Shown here: positions 1 to 8,197 of the stretch, piece after piece | Position numbering within the stretch: position 1 is the first letter of the stretch | Layout: each line of letters begins with the position of its first letter | NCBI GenBank assembly: GCA_013349325.1 | Contig: DUZX01000036.1 | Location: 1 to 39,246, forward strand | DNA length: 39,246 nucleotides | Reading direction: 5' to 3' | From: Desulfuromonadales bacterium | GTDB lineage: Bacteria; Desulfobacterota; Desulfuromonadia; Geobacterales; Pseudopelobacteraceae | Notes under the pieces: generated by a model | Database searches by the model: none | Seen by the model: only the letters and a program-made list of their open reading frames with translations | What the model was told of the DNA's origin: nothing | Program-made: the position numbers and the translations under genes

Positions 1-6
1 AAAAAA

Positions 7-53
7 ACCTCCAGGTAAAGTAGAATGAGGCATATTCTACTCTACGAGGAGGT
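7..53. repeat. Imperfect long hairpin in the HU leader region
   Basis: ACCTCC (7-12) can pair with GGAGGT (48-53), and the perfect arms AGTAGAAT (19-26) and ATTCTACT (34-41) close a 7-base loop, with a few mismatches between the two stems. It lies far upstream of the HU gene. It may be the terminator or attenuator of an upstream gene outside the window, or a structural element. No T-run follows, so a simple intrinsic terminator is not well supported. Confidence 0.45.
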
Positions 54-58
54 AATTG

Positions 59-84
59 ACCAGCATATTTTGAAACTTGCTGGT
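59..84. repeat. Short perfect hairpin (ACCAGCA/TGCTGGT)
   Basis: Arms at 59-65 and 78-84 are perfect 7-base inverted repeats around a 13-base AT-rich loop. It follows the hairpin at 7-53, making two stacked stem-loops before the HU promoter region. The function is not evident; termination of an upstream transcript is possible. Confidence 0.4.
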
Positions 85-129
85 TTACTTCAGAAATAAA
101 GTATGAACAAATTCACCGTGCTGTTTTAC

Positions 130-165
130 TTGACGTCACGGCTTTTCCCGTATACATAGTATACG
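130..165 (+). promoter_or_regulatory. Putative HU promoter with overlapping palindromic operator
   Basis: A TTGACG hexamer (130-135) overlaps the palindrome TGACGTCA (131-138). About 17 bases downstream a weak -10 (TACATA, 153-158) lies inside the inverted repeat CGTATAC-ATA-GTATACG (149-165), perfect in both 7-base arms. The overlap of a candidate promoter with two dyads suggests repressor or nucleoid-protein control. The HU start codon is over 100 bases downstream, so a long 5' leader or a second promoter nearer the gene is possible. Confidence 0.35.
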
Positions 166-268
166 CTGAACTGTCAGTGTCAGAATTAATGATACCGAAT
201 CTCATTACACATGAGTCTGGAGCAGAACCAAATCGAATAGGGGACTATCCCTGCAAAAAGGAGAGAAC

Positions 269-541
269 ATGACAAAAGCAGAATTTGTGGCAAAAGTAGC
301 TGAAAAAGCAGACCTTAAAAAAGTTGAAGCTGAAAAGGCGGTCAATGCTTTTTTGGAAACAGTTACCGAAACATTGAAAGCCGGTGATAAAATCGGTTTT
401 ATCGGTTTTGGTTCGTTTGAAGTGTCCGAGCGCGCCGCCCGAGAAGGTCGCAATCCCAAGACCGGTGAGAAAATGCAGATCGCCAAGTCAAAGGCTCCAC
501 GTTTCAAACCGGGTAAGGCTTTGAAGGATTCCGTGAATTAA
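269..541 (+). CDS. HU-family histone-like DNA-binding protein
   Basis: This 90-residue protein has the standard length and architecture of bacterial HU. An N-terminal helix pair with the start MTKAEFVAKVAEKA is followed by the GFGSFEV turn near residue 47 and the DNA-contacting arm containing RNPKTGE near residue 61, then a basic C-terminus. HU binds DNA as a dimer, bends it and compacts the nucleoid. The start is fixed by an AAGGAGA ribosome site just upstream. The gene stands alone, with a palindrome-rich leader before it and a hairpin after it. Whether it is the alpha- or beta-type paralogue cannot be decided from one sequence, and IHF is less likely given the sequence of the arm. Confidence 0.95.
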   Translation: MTKAEFVAKVAEKADLKKVEAEKAVNAFLETVTETLKAGDKIGFIGFGSFEVSERAAREGRNPKTGEKMQIAKSKAPRFKPGKALKDSVN

Positions 542-564
542 ATCCCGCTTCCAGAGAGAATTAC

Positions 565-596
565 ACAATAGCCACGTCGCGAGATGTGGCTATTGT
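565..596 (+). terminator. Hairpin after HU gene
   Basis: ACAATAGCCAC (565-575) and GTGGCTATTGT (586-596) form a perfect 11-base stem with a 10-base loop, 24 bases after the HU stop codon. Only a short T-poor tail follows, so it may be a weak intrinsic terminator or an mRNA 3'-end stabiliser. Confidence 0.6.
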
Positions 597-636
597 TGTA
601 TCGGAACTTCTCGTCGTAATCAGATAAGGTGCGATC

Positions 637-2478
637 ATGGGCTACAAAAATCTTCAGGAATGTGTCGTCGATCTCGAAAAAGCGGGGCGGCTGATACGCA
701 TTGACCAACCACTCGACCCCCATCTGGAGATCGGTGCGCTGCAGCGACGCGTCTATCAGGCCGGTGGTCCTGCGCTGCTCTTCACCAATGCGGTCGGTTG
801 TCGCTTTCCTCTGCTCGGCAATCTGTTCGGCACTCTTGAGCGCACCCGTTTTATTTTTCGCGATACGCTGGATGATATCCGCTGTCTGGTTGACGTGAAG
901 CTGAATCCGTTTTCGCTGCTGAAAAACCCGCTGGATGCCGTGAAAGCTCCGCTGGCGGCCTGGCATCTGCTGCCGCGCACGGTTTCAGATGCGCCGGTGC
1001 TGGAGTGCCGGACATCGCTTTCAAACCTGCCGCAGCTGGTCTCCTGGCCGCGCGATGGCGGCGCTTTTCTGACACTGCCGCAGGTGTATACTGAAAGTCC
1101 CGCGCAGCCCGGCTACGGAAAATCGAATCTGGGGATGTATCGCGTTCAGATCTCCGGCAACAGCTATCAGCCTGATACGCAGGCTGGTCTGCACTATCAG
1201 ATTCATCGCGGGATCGGCGCACATCATGCCGAAGCGATTGCACGAGGTGATCTTTTGCGGGTCAATGTTTTTCTGGGAGGTGCGCCGGCCATGACGGTTG
1301 CGGCGGTCATGCCGCTGCCGGAAGGGATGCCGGAACTCTCTTTTGCCGGCCTGCTGGCCGGTCAACGTATCCCGATGGTCAAAGTTCCGGGTCAACTGCC
1401 GCTTTCGGCTGAGGCCGATTTCTGCATCTGCGGCGTCGTGCGCCCCGGCAGTACGCTGCCGGAAGGTCCCTTCGGCGATCATCTCGGCTACTACAGCCTG
1501 ACGCATGAATTCCCCTACATCGAAGTTGAAGCGGTCTATCACCGCCGTGATGCCATCTTTCCTTTTACGACGGTCGGTCGTCCGCCGCAGGAGGATACCA
1601 GCTTCGGGACTTTTATCCATGAGCTGACCGGCCCGCTGATCCCGAGCGTTGTGGCCGGTGTCAAAGAGCTGCATGCCGTCGATGCCGCCGGCGTTCATCC
1701 GCTGCTGCTGGCGATCGCCCGTGAGCGCTACGTCCCGTACGCAGCCGTTCGCCAGCCACAGGAGTTGTTGACAGTCGCCAATGCCATTCTCGGGCAGGGC
1801 CAGCTCTCATTGGCCAAATACCTGCTTATGGCTGCGCACGAGGATGCACCTGACCTGCAGACCCACGACATCCCCTCGTTCCTGAAACATATCCTGGAGC
1901 GGGCAGACTGGCGCTGCTGCCTGCATTTCCAGACCGCCACCACCATCGACACGCTCGACTACAGCGGCAGCGGTCTGAACGAAGGTTCCAAAGTCGTGAT
2001 TGCCGCCGCCGGTCCGGTTCGTCATAAACTGGCGCATGAACTTCCGGCCGGTCTTGAACTTCCAGCCGGATTCGGTCCGGCGGCTGTCTGTCAGCCGGGG
2101 GTTCTGGCGATCAGCGGACCGGCTTCAGAGCAGGAGCGGGGCAGGGGTGATGCGCAGATCGAAGAGTTTTGCAACTTCTACCAGCAGCGCTCCGCTCTGG
2201 ACGGATTCCCGCTGATCATTATCTGTGATGACAGCGGTTTTGTGGCCGCCACCTTGAATAACTTCCTCTGGAGCACCTTTACACGCTCAAACCCGGCCAC
2301 CGATATCTACGGCATCCGCCCTGAAACGCACGGTCGTCATTGGGGCTGCAGCGGTCCGTTGGTAATCGATGCCCGCAGCAAACCGTTCCATGCTCCGCCG
2401 CTGATCGATGATCCGTCCGTGGAGCGCAAAATTGATGCGCTGGCAGCTCCGGGCGGTCCCTTGCATGGAATCTACTGA
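637..2478 (+). CDS. UbiD-family decarboxylase, probable menaquinone-pathway type
   Basis: A 613-residue member of the UbiD family of prenylated-FMN-dependent aromatic acid (de)carboxylases. The hallmark segment PEGPFGDHLGYYS lies near residue 275, with conserved Glu/Asp and Arg residues around the prFMN pocket. It is about 120 residues longer than E. coli UbiD, which matches the long subclass found in menaquinone (futalosine) pathway organisms, where MqnL decarboxylates a carboxylated dihydroxynaphthoate; that assignment is inferred. The ATG is preceded by an AAGG(T)G ribosome site. The last bases overlap or abut the following ABC transporter gene, implying one operon. Maturation would need a UbiX-type prenyltransferase, which is not in this window. 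Confidence 0.88.
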   Translation: MGYKNLQECVVDLEKAGRLIRIDQPLDPHLEIGALQRRVYQAGGPALLFTNAVGCRFPLLGNLFGTLERTRFIFRDTLDDIRCLVDVKLNPFSLLKNPLDAVKAPLAAWHLLPRTVSDAPVLECRTSLSNLPQLVSWPRDGGAFLTLPQVYTESPAQPGYGKSNLGMYRVQISGNSYQPDTQAGLHYQIHRGIGAHHAEAIARGDLLRVNVFLGGAPAMTVAAVMPLPEGMPELSFAGLLAGQRIPMVKVPGQLPLSAEADFCICGVVRPGSTLPEGPFGDHLGYYSLTHEFPYIEVEAVYHRRDAIFPFTTVGRPPQEDTSFGTFIHELTGPLIPSVVAGVKELHAVDAAGVHPLLLAIARERYVPYAAVRQPQELLTVANAILGQGQLSLAKYLLMAAHEDAPDLQTHDIPSFLKHILERADWRCCLHFQTATTIDTLDYSGSGLNEGSKVVIAAAGPVRHKLAHELPAGLELPAGFGPAAVCQPGVLAISGPASEQERGRGDAQIEEFCNFYQQRSALDGFPLIIICDDSGFVAATLNNFLWSTFTRSNPATDIYGIRPETHGRHWGCSGPLVIDARSKPFHAPPLIDDPSVERKIDALAAPGGPLHGIY

Positions 2479-3415
2479 AACGATGCCGGCAGCTGCGATC
2501 ATCATCCGTTCCCTGACCAAAGTGTACGGCAGTCTGACCGCCCTTGATCATTTCGATCTTGAGGTGGTGCAGGGTTCTATTTTCGGCTTACTGGGGCCGA
2601 ATGGCGCCGGCAAAACCACCCTGATCCGTATCCTGACAACTCTGATGCGCCAGAGCAGCGGTACGGCTGTTATCGAGGGATTTGACTCCCTGCGTGACGG
2701 GCGTGAGATCCGCCGACGGATCGGTGTCGTCTCGCAGGAAAACAGCCTGGATCGCTATCTGACTGCGCGTGAGAACCTGGAACTGCATGCCAGGCTGCAT
2801 GGGCTCGCCAAGCGGCAGTATCAACCGCGCATAGATCACCTTCTGGAGCTGATGGGGCTGAGCGGGCGGCAGAAGGATTTTCCGGATACTTTTTCGGGCG
2901 GCATGCAGCGCCGACTGGTGATTGCGCGGGCACTGGTGCATCAGCCGCAGGTACTGTTTCTGGATGAGCCGACCACCGGACTTGATCCTCAGTCGCGGCG
3001 GGCGGTCTGGGAGTATATCCGTTCGCTGGCCGGCAGTATGACCATTTTTCTGACGACGCATTATCTGGAGGAGGCCGAACAGCTTTGCGACCGGATCGCC
3101 ATTATGGATCATGGCCGTCTGATCGCTCTGGGGAGCACGCAGGAGCTGAAAGATCGCCTGAGCGGCGCCACCGTCTACGAGATTGAATTTGCCGGGCAGA
3201 GCGCTGATCAGTATGCACGATTGCTGGCAGACATGTCCTGTGTCATCGGGATCAGCCGGGCAGAACGGAGCGTGACGGTGACACTGGAATGCTGGGAATG
3301 TTTGTCGGAAATTGTAACGGCCCTGAACGGAGCCGCAATCCGGCGTATTTCGCTTAAAGAGCGCACGCTGGAGGATGTTTTTATCTCCCTGACCGGTGAG
3401 AAGGTGCGGGAATGA
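2465..3415 (+). CDS. ABC transporter ATP-binding protein (ABC-2 / DrrA-NodI type)
   Basis: The protein has every motif of an ABC ATPase in order: Walker A GPNGAGKTT, signature FSGGMQRR, Walker B VLFLDEP and the switch histidine in TTHYLEEAEQL. A C-terminal extension of about 90 residues is typical of the DrrA/NodI/CcmA-like exporters. The chosen start (2465) overlaps the end of the decarboxylase gene by 14 bases; an ATG at 2483, 4 bases after that gene's stop, is equally plausible, and neither has a strong ribosome site, which argues for translational coupling. It overlaps the permease gene by ATGA. The exported substrate is unknown. Confidence 0.9.
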   Translation: MESTETMPAAAIIIRSLTKVYGSLTALDHFDLEVVQGSIFGLLGPNGAGKTTLIRILTTLMRQSSGTAVIEGFDSLRDGREIRRRIGVVSQENSLDRYLTARENLELHARLHGLAKRQYQPRIDHLLELMGLSGRQKDFPDTFSGGMQRRLVIARALVHQPQVLFLDEPTTGLDPQSRRAVWEYIRSLAGSMTIFLTTHYLEEAEQLCDRIAIMDHGRLIALGSTQELKDRLSGATVYEIEFAGQSADQYARLLADMSCVIGISRAERSVTVTLECWECLSEIVTALNGAAIRRISLKERTLEDVFISLTGEKVRE

Positions 3416-4170
3416 TACTGCGCGGAACTCTGGCAATCTGGCAGCGCGATATGCTGATACTGCGGCGCAGCATCTTTTCGGAACTGCTGGCGGTGGTTGC
3501 CTATCCGCTGACGATGTATCTGGCCTTCGGCATCGGGATGCAGTCGTACATCGGGCTGGTCGACGGCACCCCGTATGGTCTGTTTATCGCGCCGGGGTTG
3601 ATTACGATGACAGCCGTCAATGCGGCCTACAACGAGAGCGTCTGGAGCCTCTGGTTCCATCGCCGGGTGCAGTTTACGATTGAATCGTACCGCGTGACCC
3701 CCATCTCGGTTTCTGAAATTGTAATCGCCAAGATCTGCACCGGTTTTACGCACGGCATCATCAAGGGGGTGGCGGTCGGAGTGGTGATATTTGCGATTAC
3801 CCCCTTCAGATTTCCACTGGAGCACCTCTTTTACTACCTGCTGTTTTTGATTCCCGCCTCTGCGTTCTTTTCCTGCGCCGGCATCATCAGCGGGACGGTT
3901 ATGGACAAACCGGAAACCATCGGCAAAGTCGAGGCGGTGCTGGTCATGCCGCTGATATTCATGTCCGGACTGTTTTTTCCACTCTCATCCTACCCGACTG
4001 ACGTGATCCCCTGGGTGAAGCTGCTCCCGACTACGGCCCTGTTTGAAGGGGCTCGCCGGGCGCTTGTAGCGGGAGAAGTCCAGTCGGTATATCTGCTGCA
4101 GGTGGTGTTGTCTGCGTTGTTCACCTTTATTGCGGCGGTGGTTATTTTCAGGCGGAAGATGTCGGAGTGA
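3412..4170 (+). CDS. ABC-2 type transporter permease
   Basis: This 252-residue integral membrane protein has about six hydrophobic segments and the ABC-2 permease layout seen in DrrB/NodJ proteins, including the conserved 'PLIFMSGLFFPLSSYP' loop near residue 185. It overlaps the ATPase gene by four bases (ATGA), so the two are translated together as one exporter. It is the last gene of the plus-strand operon; an inverted-repeat element follows. Nothing in the sequence identifies a substrate. Confidence 0.9.
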   Translation: MILRGTLAIWQRDMLILRRSIFSELLAVVAYPLTMYLAFGIGMQSYIGLVDGTPYGLFIAPGLITMTAVNAAYNESVWSLWFHRRVQFTIESYRVTPISVSEIVIAKICTGFTHGIIKGVAVGVVIFAITPFRFPLEHLFYYLLFLIPASAFFSCAGIISGTVMDKPETIGKVEAVLVMPLIFMSGLFFPLSSYPTDVIPWVKLLPTTALFEGARRALVAGEVQSVYLLQVVLSALFTFIAAVVIFRRKMSE

Positions 4171-4184
4171 TTTAATTTGACTCA

Positions 4185-4255
4185 CCCCTGCGGCTCCGTG
4201 CCTCCGTGTGAGTAAGTTTTGCTTTTAAACCGACTATCACACGGAGGCGCAGGGG
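4185..4255. repeat. CCTCCGTGTGA-type intergenic inverted-repeat element
   Basis: CCTCCGTGTGA (4201-4211) is perfectly inverted at 4237-4247, and outside it CCCCTGCG (4185-4192) is perfectly inverted at 4248-4255. The left arm carries an extra tandem CTCCGTG unit (4194-4200) that bulges out. The element occupies the gap between the convergent permease and dbpA genes. Its wording resembles the element at 12745-12834 (CTCTGTG repeats), so it probably belongs to a dispersed repeat family. It could also end transcription from both sides. Confidence 0.7.
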
Positions 4256-4307
4256 CACGGGCACGGAGAAAGCGGGGAAAACCAAAGCCACTATTATACT
4301 CAAGAAT

Positions 4308-5687
4308 TTAAATGGTCCTTGTTTTATAAAAACGTCCTTTGATCTTGCTTTTCCCCAGGCATTCCAGTGCCTGCCTGATACTGGAGCGTACAATCGCTAC
4401 GTAAGCATTATTCTCAAGCACGTCGATCTTGCCGATTTCACTTCCCGCTATCCCACCTTCACCGGTTAATGCACCCAGAATATCACCGGGGCGCAGCTTG
4501 TTTTTACGGCCTCCGTCAATGCAGAGCGTCACCATGGGGGGCGTCAGGTGCCCACCGGGAGCCACGGTCAGTGATGCCAGTTCAGCTCGGGCCATGCTGC
4601 AGCCGAGTTCGCTTTCAATCGCCTGCAGCCGCCGGTTTTCCTGGGGTGTTACCAGGCTGAGCGCCAGTCCCTGCTCTCCGGCTCTCCCGGTACGACCGAT
4701 GCGGTGGGTGTGAATCTCGGGGTTGCGTGAGAGTTCAAAGTTGATAACTGCCGCCAGGTCCTTGATATCAAGGCCGCGCGCGGCCACGTCGGTGGCAACC
4801 AGCACTGAAACGCTCCGGTTGGCGAAGCGCAGCAGTACCTGATCGCGCTCGCGCTGCTCAAGGTCGCCATGGATGGCCAGCGCCGAGAAGCCCTCTTTGA
4901 GCAGCGCGGCGGCCAAACCCTGGCAGTCGATTTTGGTGTTGCAGAAGACCAGCGTCGATTCCGGGCGGTAGTGCCGCAGCAGGCGTGCCACTGCGGAGGT
5001 CCGCTCTTCGGGATCAACCTGATACATGACCTGTTCGATAGCACCTTCTGCATGGGTCTCGTCGACGCTGACCTCAACCGGTTCATGTTGGAGCGTGCTG
5101 CTTAAAGCCGTAATCCCGGCCGGGTAGGTGGCTGAAAAGAGCAGGGTCTGCTTCTTGAACGGAGTTGCGGCCACCAGCGCGGTGATGTCGTCCTGAAAAC
5201 CCATATCGAGCATACGATCAGCTTCATCCAGAACCAGTGTCTGCAGCCCGGACAGATCTAAATTCCCGCGCCGCAGATGGTCGAGCAGGCGCCCGGGAGT
5301 GCCGACAACGACATGGGTGCCATGCTCCAGCGATGTACTCTGCGGCCCGAACGGTACACCGCCGCAGAGCGTCAGGACTTTTACGTTGTCGGTCGCGCGG
5401 GCCAGGCGGCGCAGTTCTTTGCCGACCTGGTCAGCCAGTTCGCGTGTGGGACAGAGCACCAGTGCCTGAATCTGCAGCGAGCTCACCTCAAGCGAGTTCA
5501 GCAGCCCGATGCCGAAGGCAGCCGTCTTTCCGCTGCCGGTCTTGGCTTTGGCAATGATATCTTTACCAGCCAGAATCAAGGGCAGTGTGTGGGCCTGGAT
5601 GGGTGTCATCGCGCTATAGCCGAGCGAAGCCAGATTTTTGAGCATCGGTTGTTTCAGGTGCAGAGTGGAAAACGCGGTTGTTTGCAT
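4308..5687 (-). CDS. dbpA: ATP-dependent DEAD-box RNA helicase DbpA
   Basis: At 459 residues the protein matches E. coli DbpA in length. It shows a Q-motif region (MTPIQAHTLPLIL), motif I AKTGSGKT, Ia PTRELADQ, Ib TPGRLLDH, II DEADRMLDMGF, III SAT, and motif VI HRIGRTGRAG. After residue 380 comes the DbpA RNA-binding domain (GALTGEGGIAGSEIGKIDV). DbpA binds hairpin 92 of 23S rRNA and helps 50S subunit assembly. It is divergent from tadA across 57 bases, so both promoters lie in that short gap. Confidence 0.93.
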   Translation of the reverse strand: MQTTAFSTLHLKQPMLKNLASLGYSAMTPIQAHTLPLILAGKDIIAKAKTGSGKTAAFGIGLLNSLEVSSLQIQALVLCPTRELADQVGKELRRLARATDNVKVLTLCGGVPFGPQSTSLEHGTHVVVGTPGRLLDHLRRGNLDLSGLQTLVLDEADRMLDMGFQDDITALVAATPFKKQTLLFSATYPAGITALSSTLQHEPVEVSVDETHAEGAIEQVMYQVDPEERTSAVARLLRHYRPESTLVFCNTKIDCQGLAAALLKEGFSALAIHGDLEQRERDQVLLRFANRSVSVLVATDVAARGLDIKDLAAVINFELSRNPEIHTHRIGRTGRAGEQGLALSLVTPQENRRLQAIESELGCSMARAELASLTVAPGGHLTPPMVTLCIDGGRKNKLRPGDILGALTGEGGIAGSEIGKIDVLENNAYVAIVRSSIRQALECLGKSKIKGRFYKTRTI

Positions 5688-5744
5688 GTGGGTCTCTTTT
5701 CAATAGTGGTTTCAGGAAAAAACGATCTGTGCTAGATTCCGGTC

Positions 5745-6236
5745 ATGATTGAGAAAACCCATGAATACTGGATGGCCAGGGCTATTGCTGAGGCAAGCAA
5801 GGCTGAAGGTAAAGGCGAAGTCCCGATCGGTTGTGTGATTGTCAGGGACGACCGCATCATCGCCCGTGGTCATAATCTGCGCGAAACTTCCCGTGATCCC
5901 TCGGCCCATGCCGAAATGATAGCGATACGAAAAGCGGCCCGCAAGCTTGACTCCTGGCGGTTGCTCGCTACGACACTGTATGTCACGCTGGAGCCATGCA
6001 GCATGTGTATGGGCGCCATTGTTCTGGCCCGGATTCCGACGGTTGTCTTCGGCTGTTTCGACCCCAAAGGGGGCGCAGCCGGTTCACTGTTCGATTTTTC
6101 CAATGATCCGCGTCTGAACCACCGCGTCGAACTTGTTTCGCGTGTGCGTGAGGGGGAATGCTCCTCACTGCTGACGGGGTTTTTCGCTGCATTGCGCAGA
6201 AAAAGAAAAAACAGTTTACCTGTAGGAGCGGCATGA
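5745..6236 (+). CDS. tadA: tRNA-specific adenosine deaminase TadA
   Basis: A 163-residue zinc deaminase that converts A34 to inosine in tRNA-Arg(ACG). The zinc ligands and catalytic glutamate are in SAHAEM (near residue 55) and LEPCSMC (near residue 85), and the fold is otherwise complete. The last codons (PVGAA and stop) lie inside a REP-type repeat that begins at 6222, so the extreme C-terminus is written by the repeat. The gene is followed by the second repeat arm and a strong terminator shared with lysC. Confidence 0.95.
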   Translation: MIEKTHEYWMARAIAEASKAEGKGEVPIGCVIVRDDRIIARGHNLRETSRDPSAHAEMIAIRKAARKLDSWRLLATTLYVTLEPCSMCMGAIVLARIPTVVFGCFDPKGGAAGSLFDFSNDPRLNHRVELVSRVREGECSSLLTGFFAALRRKRKNSLPVGAA

Positions 6237-6304
6237 TGCCGCGATTATTGCTTGTGGCTATTCTGCTGGCTATAGCAGCATTCGCGCCTGCAAGGCGCTC
6301 CTAC
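6222..6304. repeat. REP/BIME-like pair of inverted GTAGGAGCG repeats
   Basis: GTAGGAGCG opens the element at 6222-6230 and is followed by the small palindrome GCGGCATGATGCCGC (6229-6243). The inverse CGCTCCTAC closes it at 6296-6304, preceded by GCGCCTGCAAGGCGC (6284-6298), another small palindrome. A third stem (TGCT/AGCA) lies between. Two head-to-head REP units with this GTAGGAGCG start are typical of the REP family moved by RAYT transposases (TnpA-REP). No such transposase is in the window. The first unit overlaps the tadA stop codon. Confidence 0.8.
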
Positions 6305-6336
6305 GACCAGCCAGAAAATATCAACATTCCACAACG

Positions 6337-6377
6337 AAAAGGGGAGGAGAACCGCGAGTGTTCTCCTCCCCTTTTTT
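6337..6377. terminator. Bidirectional intrinsic terminator between tadA and lysC
   Basis: AAAAGGGGAGGAGAAC (6337-6352) and GTTCTCCTCCCCTTTT (6360-6375) form a perfect 16-base stem with a 7-base loop, flanked by a T-run on the plus strand and an A-run on the other side. It sits between the converging tadA (plus) and lysC (minus) genes and can end both transcripts. Confidence 0.92.
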
Positions 6378-6402
6378 GCTTCGTTCAGCGGCTAATCAGC
6401 GG

Positions 6403-7617
6403 TCAGCCTGCCAGACCGAAGGTCTCATGCAGTACGCGCACGGCAAGTTCGGTGTACTTCTCATCAATCACGACGGAAATCTTTATTTCCGATGTGGAGA
6501 TCATCTGGATATTGATGCCGTTCTTGGAGAGTGCACTGAACATTTGGGTGGCGACACCGGCATGGCTGCGCATGCCCAGGCCGACAATCGAAACCTTACT
6601 GACGTTTTCATCAGATTGCACTTCGCGGGCCTGAATCTCACGGGCAACTTCATTGGTGATTACCAGTGCCTGTTTCAGATCGGCTTTGGTGACAGTAAAG
6701 GTAAAGTCTGTCAGGCTGCCGTCGCTGACATTCTGGATGATCATATCGACCGAGATGGCGGCGTCGGAGAGTGCTGTCAGAATTTTAGCGGCGATACCGG
6801 GCTTATCGGGCACACCTTTGACAGCTATCTTGGCCTCATTCTTATCGTACGCAACTCCTGAAACGAGAATCCCTTCCATTTCCGTATCCTCCCTGGTAAC
6901 CATGGTACCGGTATTTTCATTAAGACTTGAGCGGACGTGAACATCCACATCATATTTTTTGGCGAATTCAACCGAGCGGATCTGGAGAACTTTCGCTCCC
7001 AGGCTGGCCAGCTCCAGCATCTCGTCGTAGGAGATTTTTTCGATCTTGCGGGCTTCACGACAGATATTGGGATCAGTAGTGTAGACTCCGTCAACATCGG
7101 TATAAATTTCGCACACATCGGCTTTGAGAGCTGCAGCAATTGCTACGGCTGAGGTATCGGAACCGCCACGCCCGAGTGTTGTTACATTGCCGTCGCCATC
7201 AATGCCCTGAAAGCCGGCCAGAACGACAATGGTGCCTTCTTTGAGGTCTGCGCGGATATTTTTGTCATCGATGCTTTCGATGCGGGCTTTGCTGGCGGTA
7301 CGGTCGGTTAAGATCGGCACCTGCCACCCCTGATATGACTTGGCTTTGTAGCCCACTGATTTCAGGTACATTGCCAGCAGGCCGATGGTGACCTGTTCAC
7401 CGGTGGCGACCAGGACGTCATATTCGCGCCCGTCGGGGATGTCGCACATTTCATTGGCCAGGGCGACCAGCTTATTGGTTTCACCGGACATGGCGGAAAC
7501 AACGACGATGACATCATTTCCGGCGTCATATGTTTTGATGATACGTTTGGCGACATTCTTGATTCGATCGGGGGTGCCGACCGAAGTGCCGCCGTATTTC
7601 TGGACTACAAGCGCCAT
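6403..7617 (-). CDS. lysC: Aspartate kinase
   Basis: A 404-residue aspartokinase that phosphorylates aspartate at the head of the Lys/Met/Thr/diaminopimelate pathway. The N-terminal kinase domain has KYGGTSVG (residues 7-14) and the GRGGSDTSAVA segment near residue 148. Two C-terminal ACT domains (from about residue 265) are the expected feedback sites. An AAGGAG ribosome site precedes the ATG. No lysine riboswitch can be made from the 78 bases upstream, so control is probably allosteric. It is the last gene of the minus-strand run. Confidence 0.95.
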   Translation of the reverse strand: MALVVQKYGGTSVGTPDRIKNVAKRIIKTYDAGNDVIVVVSAMSGETNKLVALANEMCDIPDGREYDVLVATGEQVTIGLLAMYLKSVGYKAKSYQGWQVPILTDRTASKARIESIDDKNIRADLKEGTIVVLAGFQGIDGDGNVTTLGRGGSDTSAVAIAAALKADVCEIYTDVDGVYTTDPNICREARKIEKISYDEMLELASLGAKVLQIRSVEFAKKYDVDVHVRSSLNENTGTMVTREDTEMEGILVSGVAYDKNEAKIAVKGVPDKPGIAAKILTALSDAAISVDMIIQNVSDGSLTDFTFTVTKADLKQALVITNEVAREIQAREVQSDENVSKVSIVGLGMRSHAGVATQMFSALSKNGINIQMISTSEIKISVVIDEKYTELAVRVLHETFGLAG

Positions 7618-7695
7618 ACTGCACTCCTTGCTGGTAAAGTTATTACAGCGTTGAATCGAAAGATTGTGCTCTATAACAGATAAGCCGCCGACAGG

Positions 7696-8187
7696 TCAAA
7701 GAAAATTTTGTTTTGTCTGCTGTTCCGTCAGCTTCTGCAGGATGCTGCAGGATTCGGGACCAGAGGCGGTCAGGGTGATGCTGCGAACATTTTCGGAGTC
7801 ATACACAAATGCAACCTTCAGGTGATCGGGTGGCATTAGTTCGCCCAGGCGTTCCGACCACTCCACAATGCAGATGCCGTTGCCAAAAAAATACTCTTCA
7901 AAACCGAGTTCAGCAATTTCGTTTTCACCGCTCAGCCGATAAAAATCAAAATGCCAGACCGGAGGCGTTCCCGGATAGCTGTTCATGATCGCGTAGGTCG
8001 GGCTGGCCACCAGATGAGCACTTTGGGGGGCTGCTGTAGCGACCACACCCCGCGTAAAGCAGGTCTTGCCACCACCTAAATCACCCTGTAGCGCGACAAA
8101 AGATCCGCTCGTCAGCAACGAGCCGAGTAAAGCTCCCACCTGTTCGGTGTGACGGCTGGAGTGAGAAATAATCTGCAGCTGGTTCAT
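7696..8187 (-). CDS. tsaE: tRNA t6A biosynthesis ATPase TsaE
   Basis: The protein carries a P-loop, GDLGGGKTCFTRG, near residue 38, then SPTYAIMNSY and HFDFYRL, the signature series of TsaE (YjeE). It supports TsaB-TsaD in making N6-threonylcarbamoyladenosine at tRNA position 37. The ATG at 8187 is preferred over an in-frame TTG at 8190. The stop of the CBS gene lies about 10 bases upstream, so the two are probably coupled. A glycine (GGGKT) replaces the more usual alanine of GAGKT. Confidence 0.92.
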   Translation of the reverse strand: MNQLQIISHSSRHTEQVGALLGSLLTSGSFVALQGDLGGGKTCFTRGVVATAAPQSAHLVASPTYAIMNSYPGTPPVWHFDFYRLSGENEIAELGFEEYFFGNGICIVEWSERLGELMPPDHLKVAFVYDSENVRSITLTASGPESCSILQKLTEQQTKQNFL

Positions 8188-8197
8188 CAACAGGGTA

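Noticed and set aside
7618..7695. Lysine riboswitch before lysC
   Set aside because: The gap is only 78 bases and lacks the conserved junction and terminator helix.
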